Part shown: piece by piece, positions 1-6,493 of the stretch
Layout of the letters: the number at the start of each line of letters is the position of its first letter
Numbering within the stretch: the stretch's first letter is position 1
NCBI GenBank assembly: GCA_945866505.1
Contig: CAMBHH010000095.1
Location: forward strand, 1-13,236
DNA length: 13,236 nucleotides
Direction of reading: 5' to 3'
Source of the DNA: Flavobacterium psychrophilum
Lineage (GTDB): Bacteria; Bacteroidota; Bacteroidia; Flavobacteriales; Flavobacteriaceae
Notes under the pieces: model-generated
What the model saw: only the letters and a program-made list of their open reading frames with translations
Told to the model about the DNA's origin: nothing
Databases searched by the model: none
Made by a program: the position numbers and the translations under genes

Positions 1-182
1 GAACCTACAAAATGGGGTTTTTGCGAAATATTTTTGACTTGTTCCAAAGCTCTTTCTGTCGAAAACTCGTTAAGCGGAGCATCGTCATCGGATGTCCATT
101 GCGGCATCATCGTGAAGAATGTAAATCCAAGTATTCCGAGCAGGAACAATACGGATAAAATGGAGGAATAACTTTTTTTCAT
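1..182 (-). CDS. M28-family metallopeptidase, N-terminal fragment (runs off left edge)
   Basis: The ATG is at 182-180 and the frame stays open to base 1, giving about 60 residues of a longer protein. The product starts MKKSYSSILSVLFLLGILG, a short basic end followed by one hydrophobic segment (about residues 7-25) that reads as a signal anchor or signal peptide. After an acidic stretch comes FSTERALEQVKNISQKPHFV. That pattern (F-S-x-x-R-A, about 10 residues, K-P-H) is the usual entry into M28-type aminopeptidases of the membrane-linked Bacteroidota group. These enzymes use two zinc ions to remove N-terminal residues, but the metal-binding part lies outside the window, so activity cannot be judged. 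The gene starts 17 nt after the stop of the zinc-ribbon gene, so the two are probably co-transcribed. Confidence 0.6.
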   Translation of the reverse strand, partial: MKKSYSSILSVLFLLGILGFTFFTMMPQWTSDDDAPLNEFSTERALEQVKNISQKPHFVG

Positions 183-199
183 CTGGGAGCGAATAAGTT

Positions 200-550
200 T
201 TAAAATTCTTTTTTTACAAGCATATAATAATCGCCTTCTAAAACACGATAGCCTTGGTCATAAATAAAATAATAAGTGTTTCCTGTATTAGTGGACAAAA
301 TATTGGTAAAAAACTCAAAGTCGAATCCCTTGCTCAATAGTTTTGACTTGGTAGTTTTTCCTTTTCCATCGACATTCAATGCCGAAAGAATCCGATAATT
401 TTTGCGCAGTTTGTTGTTCACGTTGCGCATAAAATTGGTGCTGTCTTTGTTTATTTTGTTGTTGTAGGCGTTGCGACAACCATCGCTGCAAAACTTTTTG
501 TCTTCGCGACCTACAATTTTGTCTCCACATTCTAGGCAAGTTTTGTCCAT
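200..550 (-). CDS. Small zinc-ribbon protein of unknown function (116 aa)
   Basis: The N-terminus carries a four-cysteine metal site, C5-x2-C8-x12-C21-x3-C25, typical of a small zinc ribbon. A basic, Asn-rich linker follows (about residues 28-50). The C-terminal half (about 52-116) is rich in aromatic residues and contains GFDFEFFTN and YYFIYDQGYRVLEGDYYML, which looks like a compact beta fold. I recognise the overall layout as a conserved hypothetical of Flavobacteriia, without a known function. There is no signal peptide or membrane segment, so it should be cytoplasmic; a nucleic-acid or protein-binding role is only a guess from the ribbon and basic linker. The ATG at 550 lies about 28 nt downstream of a -7-like box (578-585). 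It is followed after 17 nt by the M28 peptidase gene. Confidence 0.75.
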   Translation of the reverse strand: MDKTCLECGDKIVGREDKKFCSDGCRNAYNNKINKDSTNFMRNVNNKLRKNYRILSALNVDGKGKTTKSKLLSKGFDFEFFTNILSTNTGNTYYFIYDQGYRVLEGDYYMLVKKEF

Positions 551-577
551 AGTTTTTTGTTTTTACTGAAATTGTTG

Positions 578-585
578 CAAATATT
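578..585 (-). promoter_or_regulatory. Candidate -7 box for the zinc-ribbon gene
   Basis: On the minus strand this reads AATATTTG, matching the Bacteroidota -7 consensus TAnnTTTG at all fixed positions except the first. It lies 28 nt upstream of the ATG at 550. I see no -33 TTG at the expected 17-23 nt spacing, so support is modest. Confidence 0.3.
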
Positions 586-592
586 TTTTTTC

Positions 593-658
593 AAACCATT
601 AAAATTAAGGTTCATTGAGAAGGTTTAAAGCTTAATTTCCTTAATCACTTAATGGTTT
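593..658. repeat. CTTAAT-rich imperfect inverted repeat between two minus-strand genes
   Basis: The left arm is AAACCATTAA (593-602) plus TTAAGG (605-610). The right arm is CCTTAA (639-644) plus TTAATGGTTT (649-658). The arms pair over 16 bp around an internal bulge and enclose a 28-nt loop. Inside, CTTAAT recurs at 631, 640 and 648. It lies between the stop of the DinB-family gene (674) and the start of the zinc-ribbon gene (550). There is no U-tract on either side, so a simple terminator is not convincing. It resembles AT-rich inverted repeats I recall as common between genes in Flavobacterium, but that memory is unverified. Confidence 0.5.
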
Positions 659-673
659 AATTTTTTTCATTTT

Positions 674-1225
674 TTAAAATTGACCTTTGTGTAATAAGGC
701 TTGTTCAATATGAGCAAAATGATGGTTGCAATGCCAGGCATATACTCCAATGGTTTCTTCTAAACTTGATATTTTGAGGTTGGCTGGATGAAAAAATTGT
801 CGTTTTAACTCTCTTTCTCCAAGACTTTTCAAAAACAAAACCCAACGAGTATGAACACCTTCGATGATTTGAATAGAGGACGAGATGTCGTCAGAAGTGC
901 CATCAGCTAGTTCAGCCCATAGTTGTTCTTCATAAGGTTTTATGGTTGGAACCTCTTCGGTCAAAGCCAGTTTGAATCGGATTAAACTGTTCATATGACT
1001 GTCGGCACAATGATGCACAACTTGTTTTATTGACCAACCTTCTGGACGATAAATCCAGTTCAGCTCTTTTAAAGAAAGAGTTGAAGTTAGAGATTTAATT
1101 TTATACGGAAATTCTTCAATTGTGGCTATCCAATTTTCCAAATCATTTTTAGACACATCATCTATTTTTGGACATTTTCCAATTGGGAATTTTAGTTTTT
1201 CTAAGTCTAAATTGTTTTTCATCAT
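674..1225 (-). CDS. DinB/YfiT-type metal-dependent protein, bacillithiol-transferase-like
   Basis: The 183-residue protein matches the DinB four-helix-bundle fold of the YfiT/BstA subgroup. It has LKFPIGKCP near the N-terminus, then YRPEGWSIKQVVHHCADSH (about 59-77) and WHCNHHFAHI (about 164-173). The expected metal ligands are one of H71/H72 together with H165 and H169; the second pair has the four-residue spacing of the B. subtilis YfiT triad. Family members bind a divalent metal and some transfer the low-molecular-weight thiol bacillithiol to electrophiles; that substrate is inferred, not shown. The start is ATG ATG at 1225-1220, overlapping the TGA of the upstream GNAT-nitrilase gene, so translation is probably coupled. 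No signal peptide; cytoplasmic. Confidence 0.8.
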   Translation of the reverse strand: MMKNNLDLEKLKFPIGKCPKIDDVSKNDLENWIATIEEFPYKIKSLTSTLSLKELNWIYRPEGWSIKQVVHHCADSHMNSLIRFKLALTEEVPTIKPYEEQLWAELADGTSDDISSSIQIIEGVHTRWVLFLKSLGERELKRQFFHPANLKISSLEETIGVYAWHCNHHFAHIEQALLHKGQF

Positions 1226-2754
1226 GCTTTACTTACTCTTTTAATTTCATATAAATCGGTACGACGGTCTTTCAGGATTCGGACACTCCCGTGTTCGTGC
1301 AGTTCTTTCAATAAATCTAAATCGACATCTACAATTAAGGTCATTTCGGTATTTGCCGTAGCTTCAGCCTTTATTCCAGTACTTGGAAAAGCAAAATCCG
1401 AAGGTGTAAATACGGCGGTTTGTGCATATTGAATGTCCATATTGTTCACTTTTGGAAGGTTTCCAACGCATCCAGCAATGGCTACATAACATTCATTTTC
1501 GATTGCACGGGCTTGTGAACAGTGTCTTACTCGGGTGTAACCGCTTTGGGTATCGGTCAAAAACGGTACAAATAAAATCTTCATTTGCTCGTCTGCCAAG
1601 AGTCTTGATAGTTCTGGGAATTCAACATCATAGCAAATCATAATGCCTATTTTTCCGCAATCAGTATCGAAAGTTTTAATTTCCGAACCTCCTTCCATAC
1701 CCCAATGCAAGACTTCATTAGGAGTGATGTGAATTTTATAATACATCTCGGATGTTCCGTCTCTTTTGCAGAGAAATCCAACATTGTACAAAGAGCCATT
1801 TTCCATATAAGGCATGCTTCCGGAAATGATGTTGATGTTATATGAAATGGCAAATTCTTGAAATTTTTTACGAATTGGGTCAGCATATTTAGCGAGTTCT
1901 CTGATGGCTTCGGATTCCGATAAATGATTGTAATCGGCCATTAATGGGGCAATGAATAACTCGGGAAAAACTGCAAAATCACTTTTGTAACCAGAAACGG
2001 CATCAATAAAAAATTCGGCTTGTTCGAACAAAGCTTCCAAGTTGGACAAGGAGCGCATTTGCCATTGGATTAATCCAAGTCGGATGACACTTTTTTGGGT
2101 GTTTATTAATTGCGGACTTTCATCATAATAAATGTTGTTCCATTCCAATAAAACGGCAAATTCTTTGGAATCTACATCTCCTTCAAGATAGTTTTTCATA
2201 ATTCGCATTACGTGAAATTCATTACTCAACTGGAAGGAAAGCACCGGATCGTGCAATTCTTTTCGTTTTACTTTGTCAATGTATTTTTTTGGAGTTAGTT
2301 TTTTGGAGTGTTCGTTGTAGTTTGGAATTCTGCCAGCAAAAACGATTGATTTGAGATTGAGTTGTTCGCACAATTCCTTTCGCGCATCATACAATCTTCT
2401 TCCAAGTCGCAATCCTCTGTAGTCTGGATGGATAAATACATCGATTCCATATAAAATTTCGCCTTCTGAATTATGAGTCGAGAATGTATAGTTACCTGTT
2501 ATTTTGGCATAATTGGGATTCTTGTCAACGAGAACTTCGTCAAGAATTAAGGACAAAGCAGCACCAACTACCTTTCCATCTGCTAAAACCACAAGTTGCC
2601 CTTCGGGGAATAGCTCTAGTAAAATTTCAATGTCTTGCACTTCCCAATGGGAATTTCCCATTGCTGGATAGGCCATTTTCATTGATTTTTTTAGCTCCTT
2701 GTAATCTTCAATTTGCAAATTGCGCAGTACTACTTTCTTTATTTTTGTTTGCAT
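1222..2754 (-). CDS. GNAT acetyltransferase fused to a carbon-nitrogen hydrolase (510 aa)
   Basis: This is a two-domain fusion. Residues about 8-200 form a GNAT acetyltransferase: LRNLQIEDYKELKKSM begins the fold and DYRGLRLGRRLYDAR (111-125) is the acetyl-CoA pyrophosphate loop. Residues about 223-505 form a nitrilase-superfamily hydrolase with the Glu-Lys-Cys triad visible as E265 in FPELF, K340 in YYKIHITP and C374 in MICYDVEFPE. Such fusions are known in bacteria, annotated as bifunctional GNAT/carbon-nitrogen hydrolase; the natural amide and acyl acceptor are not known to me. The longest open frame begins with TTG at 2796, but ATG at 2754 (MQTKIKKVVLRN) starts right before the GNAT fold and is preferred. 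The stop overlaps the next gene (ATGATG/TGA), and the start lies 78 nt after the DUF389 stop, so all three may share a transcript. Confidence 0.88.
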   Translation of the reverse strand: MQTKIKKVVLRNLQIEDYKELKKSMKMAYPAMGNSHWEVQDIEILLELFPEGQLVVLADGKVVGAALSLILDEVLVDKNPNYAKITGNYTFSTHNSEGEILYGIDVFIHPDYRGLRLGRRLYDARKELCEQLNLKSIVFAGRIPNYNEHSKKLTPKKYIDKVKRKELHDPVLSFQLSNEFHVMRIMKNYLEGDVDSKEFAVLLEWNNIYYDESPQLINTQKSVIRLGLIQWQMRSLSNLEALFEQAEFFIDAVSGYKSDFAVFPELFIAPLMADYNHLSESEAIRELAKYADPIRKKFQEFAISYNINIISGSMPYMENGSLYNVGFLCKRDGTSEMYYKIHITPNEVLHWGMEGGSEIKTFDTDCGKIGIMICYDVEFPELSRLLADEQMKILFVPFLTDTQSGYTRVRHCSQARAIENECYVAIAGCVGNLPKVNNMDIQYAQTAVFTPSDFAFPSTGIKAEATANTEMTLIVDVDLDLLKELHEHGSVRILKDRRTDLYEIKRVSKA

Positions 2755-2832
2755 AACTTTTTTTATACTTGGTTTGATATAACTCTGTGTCCGCAAAATC
2801 TATACAAAACAAATGAGTTAGACACTTTTTGA

Positions 2833-4137
2833 TTAATTATTTTCTTGTTTGTAAATTTCTATTTTCTCTTTGGAAAGTCTTTTTTGCAACCACAATTTTA
2901 GTTTTTGTTTGGATTCATCGGTCAAATTGGTTCTGCTATCGTAAATTAGTACAGGACGCACATAAGAGCTGTCTGTATTTTTATTAAAACTGTGATTGGA
3001 AATGGAGATGCTTTCAATTTCGGGGAAAATAATTTTTATTTCATCCAATAATGCCTGATCGTTATATTTATAGGAGGCAATTTCATTTTTCAATTGGTTG
3101 ATTGTAATGTCTTTTGCGTCCAGATTGGTTTTTCCAGAATTGATTTGTTCAAAAATATATTTCTTAATATCGGTTGTATCTTGACTGATATGCAATGTTG
3201 TGTTTTCAATTTTGTAATTGAGCAGGGTTTTGTTCAGCGACTTAATTTCTTCGGGATTGAATTTTTTTCTTAAAAAAGCAAGGTCAATTTTTTTAGGATT
3301 AGTTTTCAGATTTATCTTTTTATACAAGATAGTATAGCCTTTATTTGTAAATTCATTTTCAATAAAGAGATTAATGTTCTGATTCGTTTTTTTTTCTTGA
3401 ACTAGGACGTAGGCAAAAAATATACTAGGAATCATCATTACCAATGTCAAGGCAGTAATTCCGTATTTTATTTGTTTTTGGCGTTGTGCATTGACTTGTT
3501 GTACTGCTGGATATTTCAAATATTTTACTATTAGAAAGGTCGAAATGCAAATAAAAACGCAGTTGATTATGTATAAAAACAGTGCGCCTAAAAAGAATTT
3601 TAAGTTTCCAATAGCCAAGCCGTAACCAGCAGTACATAAAGGAGGCATTAAAGCTGTAGCGATGGCAACTCCGGGAATTGGGTTTCCTTTTTCGACTCTC
3701 GTGATTGCAATTACTCCAACCAGTCCACCAAAAAAAGCAATCAAAACGTCATAAATATTTGGGGATGTTCTCGCTAATAATTCGGATTGGGTTTCTTTGA
3801 AAGGACTCAAATAAAAATAGGTTGTCGAGACAACTAAACTAACGATTGTTGCTATCAAAAGGTTTTTCAATGCTTTTTTAACTAATTCGGAATCATACAT
3901 TCCAAGTCCAAATCCAGCACCAATAATCGGCCCCATCAACGGCGAAATCAACATGGCTCCAATAATAACTGCAGTTGAGTTTACATTCAAACCTATAGAA
4001 GCCACCACGATAGCGCATGCCAAAATCCATAAGTTTGAACCGCGAAATGAGATGTTAGATTTTACATTTTCTAACACTTTTTGTTTGTCTTCTTCGCCAG
4101 AATGGAGGTCAGTAAATTTTAAAATTTTATAAAGCAT
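2833..4137 (-). CDS. DUF389 integral membrane protein (434 aa)
   Basis: After about 30 soluble residues the protein enters a hydrophobic core typical of DUF389 (TIGR00341-type). It has GSNLWILACAIVVASIGLNV (33-52), AVIIGAMLISPLMGPIIGAG (56-75), then further segments near 90-110, 128-147, 155-176 (with IATALMPPLCTAGYG), 180-205 and 224-246. The Gly/Pro-rich ISPLMGPI and ALMPPL loops are the family's signature. The last ~185 residues are hydrophilic, Lys/Asn-rich and not recognisable. Function of the family is not established; a transport or channel role is often suggested. The ATG at 4137 is served by a strong promoter (4208-4237). The gene is divergent from ssb and leads the GNAT-nitrilase/DinB genes. 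Confidence 0.88.
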   Translation of the reverse strand: MLYKILKFTDLHSGEEDKQKVLENVKSNISFRGSNLWILACAIVVASIGLNVNSTAVIIGAMLISPLMGPIIGAGFGLGMYDSELVKKALKNLLIATIVSLVVSTTYFYLSPFKETQSELLARTSPNIYDVLIAFFGGLVGVIAITRVEKGNPIPGVAIATALMPPLCTAGYGLAIGNLKFFLGALFLYIINCVFICISTFLIVKYLKYPAVQQVNAQRQKQIKYGITALTLVMMIPSIFFAYVLVQEKKTNQNINLFIENEFTNKGYTILYKKINLKTNPKKIDLAFLRKKFNPEEIKSLNKTLLNYKIENTTLHISQDTTDIKKYIFEQINSGKTNLDAKDITINQLKNEIASYKYNDQALLDEIKIIFPEIESISISNHSFNKNTDSSYVRPVLIYDSRTNLTDESKQKLKLWLQKRLSKEKIEIYKQENN

Positions 4138-4207
4138 CTCTTTTTTATTATTTTTAATTGAAATTTGTTAATGCTTCAAAACTTTTAATAATTGTTTTAA
4201 AATCAGT

Positions 4208-4237
4208 CAAATATAATAAATAATTTCCATTTACAAA
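4208..4237 (-). promoter_or_regulatory. Promoter of the DUF389 gene (TTTG-N18-TATATTTG)
   Basis: On the minus strand a perfect -7 box TATATTTG (4215-4208, matching TAnnTTTG) follows a -33 TTTG (4237-4234) after 18 nt, within the 17-23 nt spacing of Bacteroidota promoters. Transcription would begin near 4200, leaving a leader of about 60 nt before the ATG at 4137. The -33 element lies inside the first of three phased TTACAA hexamers. Confidence 0.65.
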
Positions 4238-4277
4238 CGTTTACAAATAGTTACAACCGAAAGTAAATAGTTATCAA
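4231..4277. repeat. Helically phased TTACAA hexamers in a divergent promoter region
   Basis: TTACAA occurs at 4231, 4241 and 4251, exactly 10 bp apart, and the variant TTATCAA follows at 4271, two turns on. The last two lie in a near-duplicated block, AAATAGTTACAACCGAA (4245-4261) and AAATAGTTATCAACCGAA (4265-4282). The array overlaps the DUF389 -33 element and lies about 20-70 bp upstream of the likely ssb start of transcription, a suitable place for a regulator acting on one or both genes. Confidence 0.4.
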
Positions 4278-4301
4278 CCGAATAAAATTTTAGTCCTGTC
4301 G

Positions 4302-4309
4302 CATCTTTG
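4302..4309 (+). promoter_or_regulatory. Candidate -7 box for ssb
   Basis: CATCTTTG matches TAnnTTTG at all fixed positions except the first and is followed by CA, a common context in Bacteroidota. It lies 62 nt upstream of the ssb ATG. No TTG is present 17-23 nt upstream, so activation by a factor bound to the adjacent phased hexamers is possible. Confidence 0.4.
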
Positions 4310-4371
4310 CACTGTTGATTTGAACGAACAATTCAACATAACTTATATAAACAATTTAAATTTTACACGCC

Positions 4372-4704
4372 ATGAATGCAATGAAAAACACAGTACAGTT
4401 AATCGGAAACGTAGGTAACGACCCAGAAATCAAATCTTTTGATGGAGGAAAAAAAGTAGCCAATATAACCATCGCCACAAATGATAGTTATAAAAATGAC
4501 AAAGGAGAAAAAGTGGAACAAACCGAATGGCACAAAGTTGTGGCCTGGGGAAGAACCGCAGACATTATTGAAAAATATGTAACTAAAGGTATTCAAATCG
4601 CAATTGAGGGAAAATTAACTCACAGAAGTTACGACGATAAAAATGGAGAAAAACGCTATATAACTGAGGTAGTTGCTAATGAAGTGTTGCTTTTGGGAAA
4701 ATAA
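4372..4704 (+). CDS. ssb: Single-stranded DNA-binding protein, short paralogue without acidic tail
   Basis: The 110 residues make up one OB fold of the bacterial SSB family: NTVQLIGNVGNDPEIKSFDG (6-25), VANITIATNDSYKNDKGEK, TEWHKVVAWGRTADI with the conserved W-H-x-V and W-G motifs, VTKGIQIAIEGKLTHRSYDD, and YITEVVANEVLLLGK at the end. SSB binds and protects single-stranded DNA during replication, repair or uptake. The protein stops where the OB fold ends and lacks the disordered linker and acidic DDxxPF-like tail used to recruit partner proteins. It is therefore probably a secondary SSB rather than the essential one. ATG at 4372 gives MNAMKNTVQ; an internal ATG at 4381 would also keep the whole fold. 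It is divergent from DUF389 and ends 27 nt before a terminator. Confidence 0.9.
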   Translation: MNAMKNTVQLIGNVGNDPEIKSFDGGKKVANITIATNDSYKNDKGEKVEQTEWHKVVAWGRTADIIEKYVTKGIQIAIEGKLTHRSYDDKNGEKRYITEVVANEVLLLGK

Positions 4705-4731
4705 ACATTTATTATTTATAGCATACAAAAA

Positions 4732-4758
4732 AAATGCCCTCTCAATCGGAGGGCATTT
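4732..4758. terminator. Bidirectional terminator between convergent ssb and the 57-aa gene
   Basis: A perfect 10-bp stem, AAATGCCCTC (4732-4741) with GAGGGCATTT (4749-4758), closes a 7-nt loop. On the minus strand it runs into eight T's, and on the plus strand into TGTATTTTT. Both genes converge on it, so it probably stops transcription from both sides. Confidence 0.8.
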
Positions 4759-4768
4759 GTATTTTTAA

Positions 4769-4942
4769 TTAGAACACTTTTTTCTTTAAATCAAACATTG
4801 GGCAATTATCACAACGCTTCTTTTCGCCTTTTTTGTATTTGTCACAACATCTAGACTTGCATTTTTCGGCGTTCTTGATTTTGTCAAGAGTGTCTATTTT
4901 CTTTTTCTTTTTTTTGTCTTTTTCCTTCTCTTTATTGCTCAT
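4769..4942 (-). CDS. Small Lys/Cys-rich protein, 57 aa, unknown function
   Basis: This frame begins with ATG at 4942-4940 and ends with TAA at 4771-4769. The first 16 residues are almost all charged (MSNKEKEKDKKKKKK), followed by IDTLDKIKNAE. A compact cysteine cluster then follows: C28, C32, C33, C44 and C47 in KCKSRCCDKYKKGEKKRC-DNCPMF. CDNCPMF followed by a basic end suggests a small zinc or iron-sulfur knuckle on a nucleic-acid-like basic tail. A perfect -7 box lies 25 nt upstream and a hairpin terminator 11 nt downstream, so it looks like a real monocistronic gene that length cut-offs miss. I recall similar short Cys-rich proteins in Flavobacteriia but no function. Confidence 0.7.
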   Translation of the reverse strand: MSNKEKEKDKKKKKKIDTLDKIKNAEKCKSRCCDKYKKGEKKRCDNCPMFDLKKKVF

Positions 4943-4966
4943 TTTGTAAATGAATTAAAACCAATA

Positions 4967-4974
4967 CAAAGATA
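4967..4974 (-). promoter_or_regulatory. -7 box for the 57-aa Cys-rich gene
   Basis: On the minus strand the sequence is TATCTTTG, an exact match to TAnnTTTG, 24 nt upstream of the ATG at 4942. No -33 TTG is seen at the expected distance. Confidence 0.5.
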
Positions 4975-5018
4975 TATTATTTTTATTTATTCTAAATAAT
5001 TTTAACTGCGTTATAAAA

Positions 5019-5057
5019 TTAATGCCTCAATGAAATTTGAATTCTTTGAGGCATTAA
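5019..5057 (-). terminator. Hairpin terminator after ferritin
   Basis: A perfect 12-bp stem, TTAATGCCTCAA (5019-5030) with TTGAGGCATTAA (5046-5057), encloses 15 nt. On the minus strand it begins 21 nt after the ferritin stop and is followed by TTTTAT, consistent with rho-independent termination. Confidence 0.65.
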
Positions 5058-5078
5058 TCATTCTTGTAAAAGTTAGAA

Positions 5079-5591
5079 TTATTTTGGAGCAGCACCGGCA
5101 GCTACTGCAATTAATTGAATATCGCGGTCAAATAAATAAAGTCCACCTTTGTCATCGCCAATCAAATTGATTTTGTCTAAAATGGTTTTGGCAGTTGCTT
5201 CTTCTTCAATTTGTTCGGCAACGTACCATTGCAAGAAGTTGTGTGTGGCATAATCTTTTTCCTCAAAAGTAATATGTACCAATTCATTAATAGAATTCGA
5301 AACAAAAATTTCGTGTTTGTACAATTCTTCAAACATTCCTTTAAAGGTTTCGTACGTGGTTTTTGGCGCTTTCAAATCGGTAATTTGTGCGTGACCTCCG
5401 CGTTCGTTCACATATTTTATTAATTTGAGCATATGCAAGCGTTCTTCGTCAGATTGGGCATACATAAACTTGGAGATTCCTTCTAATCCACTAACTTCTG
5501 CCCAGCAAGCCATAGACAAATAGATTTGCGAAGACTCGGCCTCAATGCGAATTTGTTTGATTAAAGCGATTTCTATATTTTTTGATAACAT
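5079..5591 (-). CDS. ftnA: Ferritin (bacterial FtnA type)
   Basis: The 170-residue length and all diiron ferroxidase positions match bacterial non-haem ferritin in E. coli FtnA numbering: E17, Y24, E50 and H53 (in SDEERLHMLKLIKYVNERGG), E94, Q127 and E130 (in WYVAEQIEEEATAK). The protein should form a 24-subunit cage that oxidises Fe(II) and stores it as a ferric mineral in the cytoplasm. The C-terminus (AVAAGAAPK) is an Ala-rich tail beyond the last helix. The gene is monocistronic: it has a -7 box at 5609-5616 and a hairpin terminator at 5019-5057. No obvious Fur-like operator is visible in the short upstream region. Confidence 0.93.
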   Translation of the reverse strand: MLSKNIEIALIKQIRIEAESSQIYLSMACWAEVSGLEGISKFMYAQSDEERLHMLKLIKYVNERGGHAQITDLKAPKTTYETFKGMFEELYKHEIFVSNSINELVHITFEEKDYATHNFLQWYVAEQIEEEATAKTILDKINLIGDDKGGLYLFDRDIQLIAVAAGAAPK

Positions 5592-5608
5592 ATTTATAGG
5601 GTTTTAAG

Positions 5609-5616
5609 CAAATTTA
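5609..5616 (-). promoter_or_regulatory. -7 box for ferritin
   Basis: On the minus strand this is TAAATTTG, an exact TAnnTTTG match, 17 nt upstream of the ferritin ATG. The nearest TTG is only 12 nt away, so the -33 part is not convincing. The rest of the gap to 5791 holds nothing I recognise. Confidence 0.45.
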
Positions 5617-5791
5617 AATAAAATAATTCAAAACAGATTCAGGATAAAAGAAAATTTAAATTATTGTTTTTTTTCATATTATGGGTTTCATTTCTATTTG
5701 CAGAAGTTTTCATTACTGATATGTTTGTTCTGCTGCTATTCAATTTTTCTACTACAAAACTGAATTCTAAAAAGGGATTACTGAACACTCC

Positions 5792-6421
5792 TTATCCGTT
5801 CATCAATTCCTGAAAGCAATCTACAAATTGTCCCACATGATAACCATCCATCAGACCGTGATGCGCATGAATAGACATTGACATAGTTCTTTTCCCATCA
5901 CCGTCAATAGTCATTTTTCCAAAAGATATTTTCGGGCAACTATCAGGAAAAGTAGAACTTCTGGCGTGAGAGAGTGAAGTGAAATTAACCCAAGGAACAG
6001 CCGAAAAATGAATTACGTTTATTTCTTTAAATTCTCTTGTGAAAAGTCCGAGTGTGTTTTGTATTCTTTCCATTTCTTGGAATGTATTGGTCTCAAAAAC
6101 TTCAAAATCATTGGAGTATTCAATTAACGAAAACCCAAAAGTCTTGTCTTCACGCATTATGGTTGCCGAAACATCAATGGTATCGTATATGTAAATAGCG
6201 TCGTCAATTATTCGATACCGAAAGGATTCAATACTATTTACAGCCAGGATGGTTTTGTGTAAATAATACACAAAAAAAGAGGTTCTCAATTGTTTGGCAC
6301 TGGCATAAGCTTTTGTGCAATCTATTTCGACCGTTAACCCAAAAAAGGGTTCGTCCATTTGTTTGAAAAACAAAAAATGTTCTTTTCGGTTCCAATTTTC
6401 TAGATCTAAAAGCGTTTTCAT
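5792..6421 (-). CDS. Chloramphenicol-acetyltransferase-family protein
   Basis: The 209-residue protein follows the trimeric CAT fold closely. It has the N-terminal signature WNRKEHFLFF (10-19), TSFFVYYLHK (47-56), VPWVNFTSLSHA with the Ser/Thr-rich active-site strand, and the catalytic HHGLMDGYHVG, in which H188 is the general base and D192 the structural partner (H195/D199 in CAT III). CAT enzymes move an acetyl group from acetyl-CoA to the 3-hydroxyl of chloramphenicol; chromosomal homologues in environmental bacteria may act on other acceptors, so resistance is not certain. The gene stands alone, with an exact -7 box 20 nt upstream of the ATG. Codon use looks like its neighbours and there are no mobile-element ends beside it, which speaks against recent capture. 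Confidence 0.85.
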   Translation of the reverse strand: MKTLLDLENWNRKEHFLFFKQMDEPFFGLTVEIDCTKAYASAKQLRTSFFVYYLHKTILAVNSIESFRYRIIDDAIYIYDTIDVSATIMREDKTFGFSLIEYSNDFEVFETNTFQEMERIQNTLGLFTREFKEINVIHFSAVPWVNFTSLSHARSSTFPDSCPKISFGKMTIDGDGKRTMSMSIHAHHGLMDGYHVGQFVDCFQELMNG

Positions 6422-6440
6422 TATTGTAAAATATTTTTTC

Positions 6441-6448
6441 CAAAAGTA
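6441..6448 (-). promoter_or_regulatory. -7 box for the CAT-family gene
   Basis: On the minus strand this is TACTTTTG, an exact match to TAnnTTTG, 19 nt upstream of the ATG at 6421. A TTG lies 25 nt further upstream, slightly beyond the usual spacing. Confidence 0.5.
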
Positions 6449-6493
6449 CTGTAATTCTGTTAATTTTTTTAATCAATATTTTTAGAATTGGGC

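Noticed and set aside
2755..2796. Upstream TTG start of the GNAT-nitrilase frame (14 extra residues)
   Set aside because: The extra residues are not part of the GNAT fold and a good ATG lies exactly before it.
5610..5663. Two copies of AAATTTAAAT about 44 bp apart upstream of ferritin
   Set aside because: Short AT-only words of this kind are expected by chance in this base composition.
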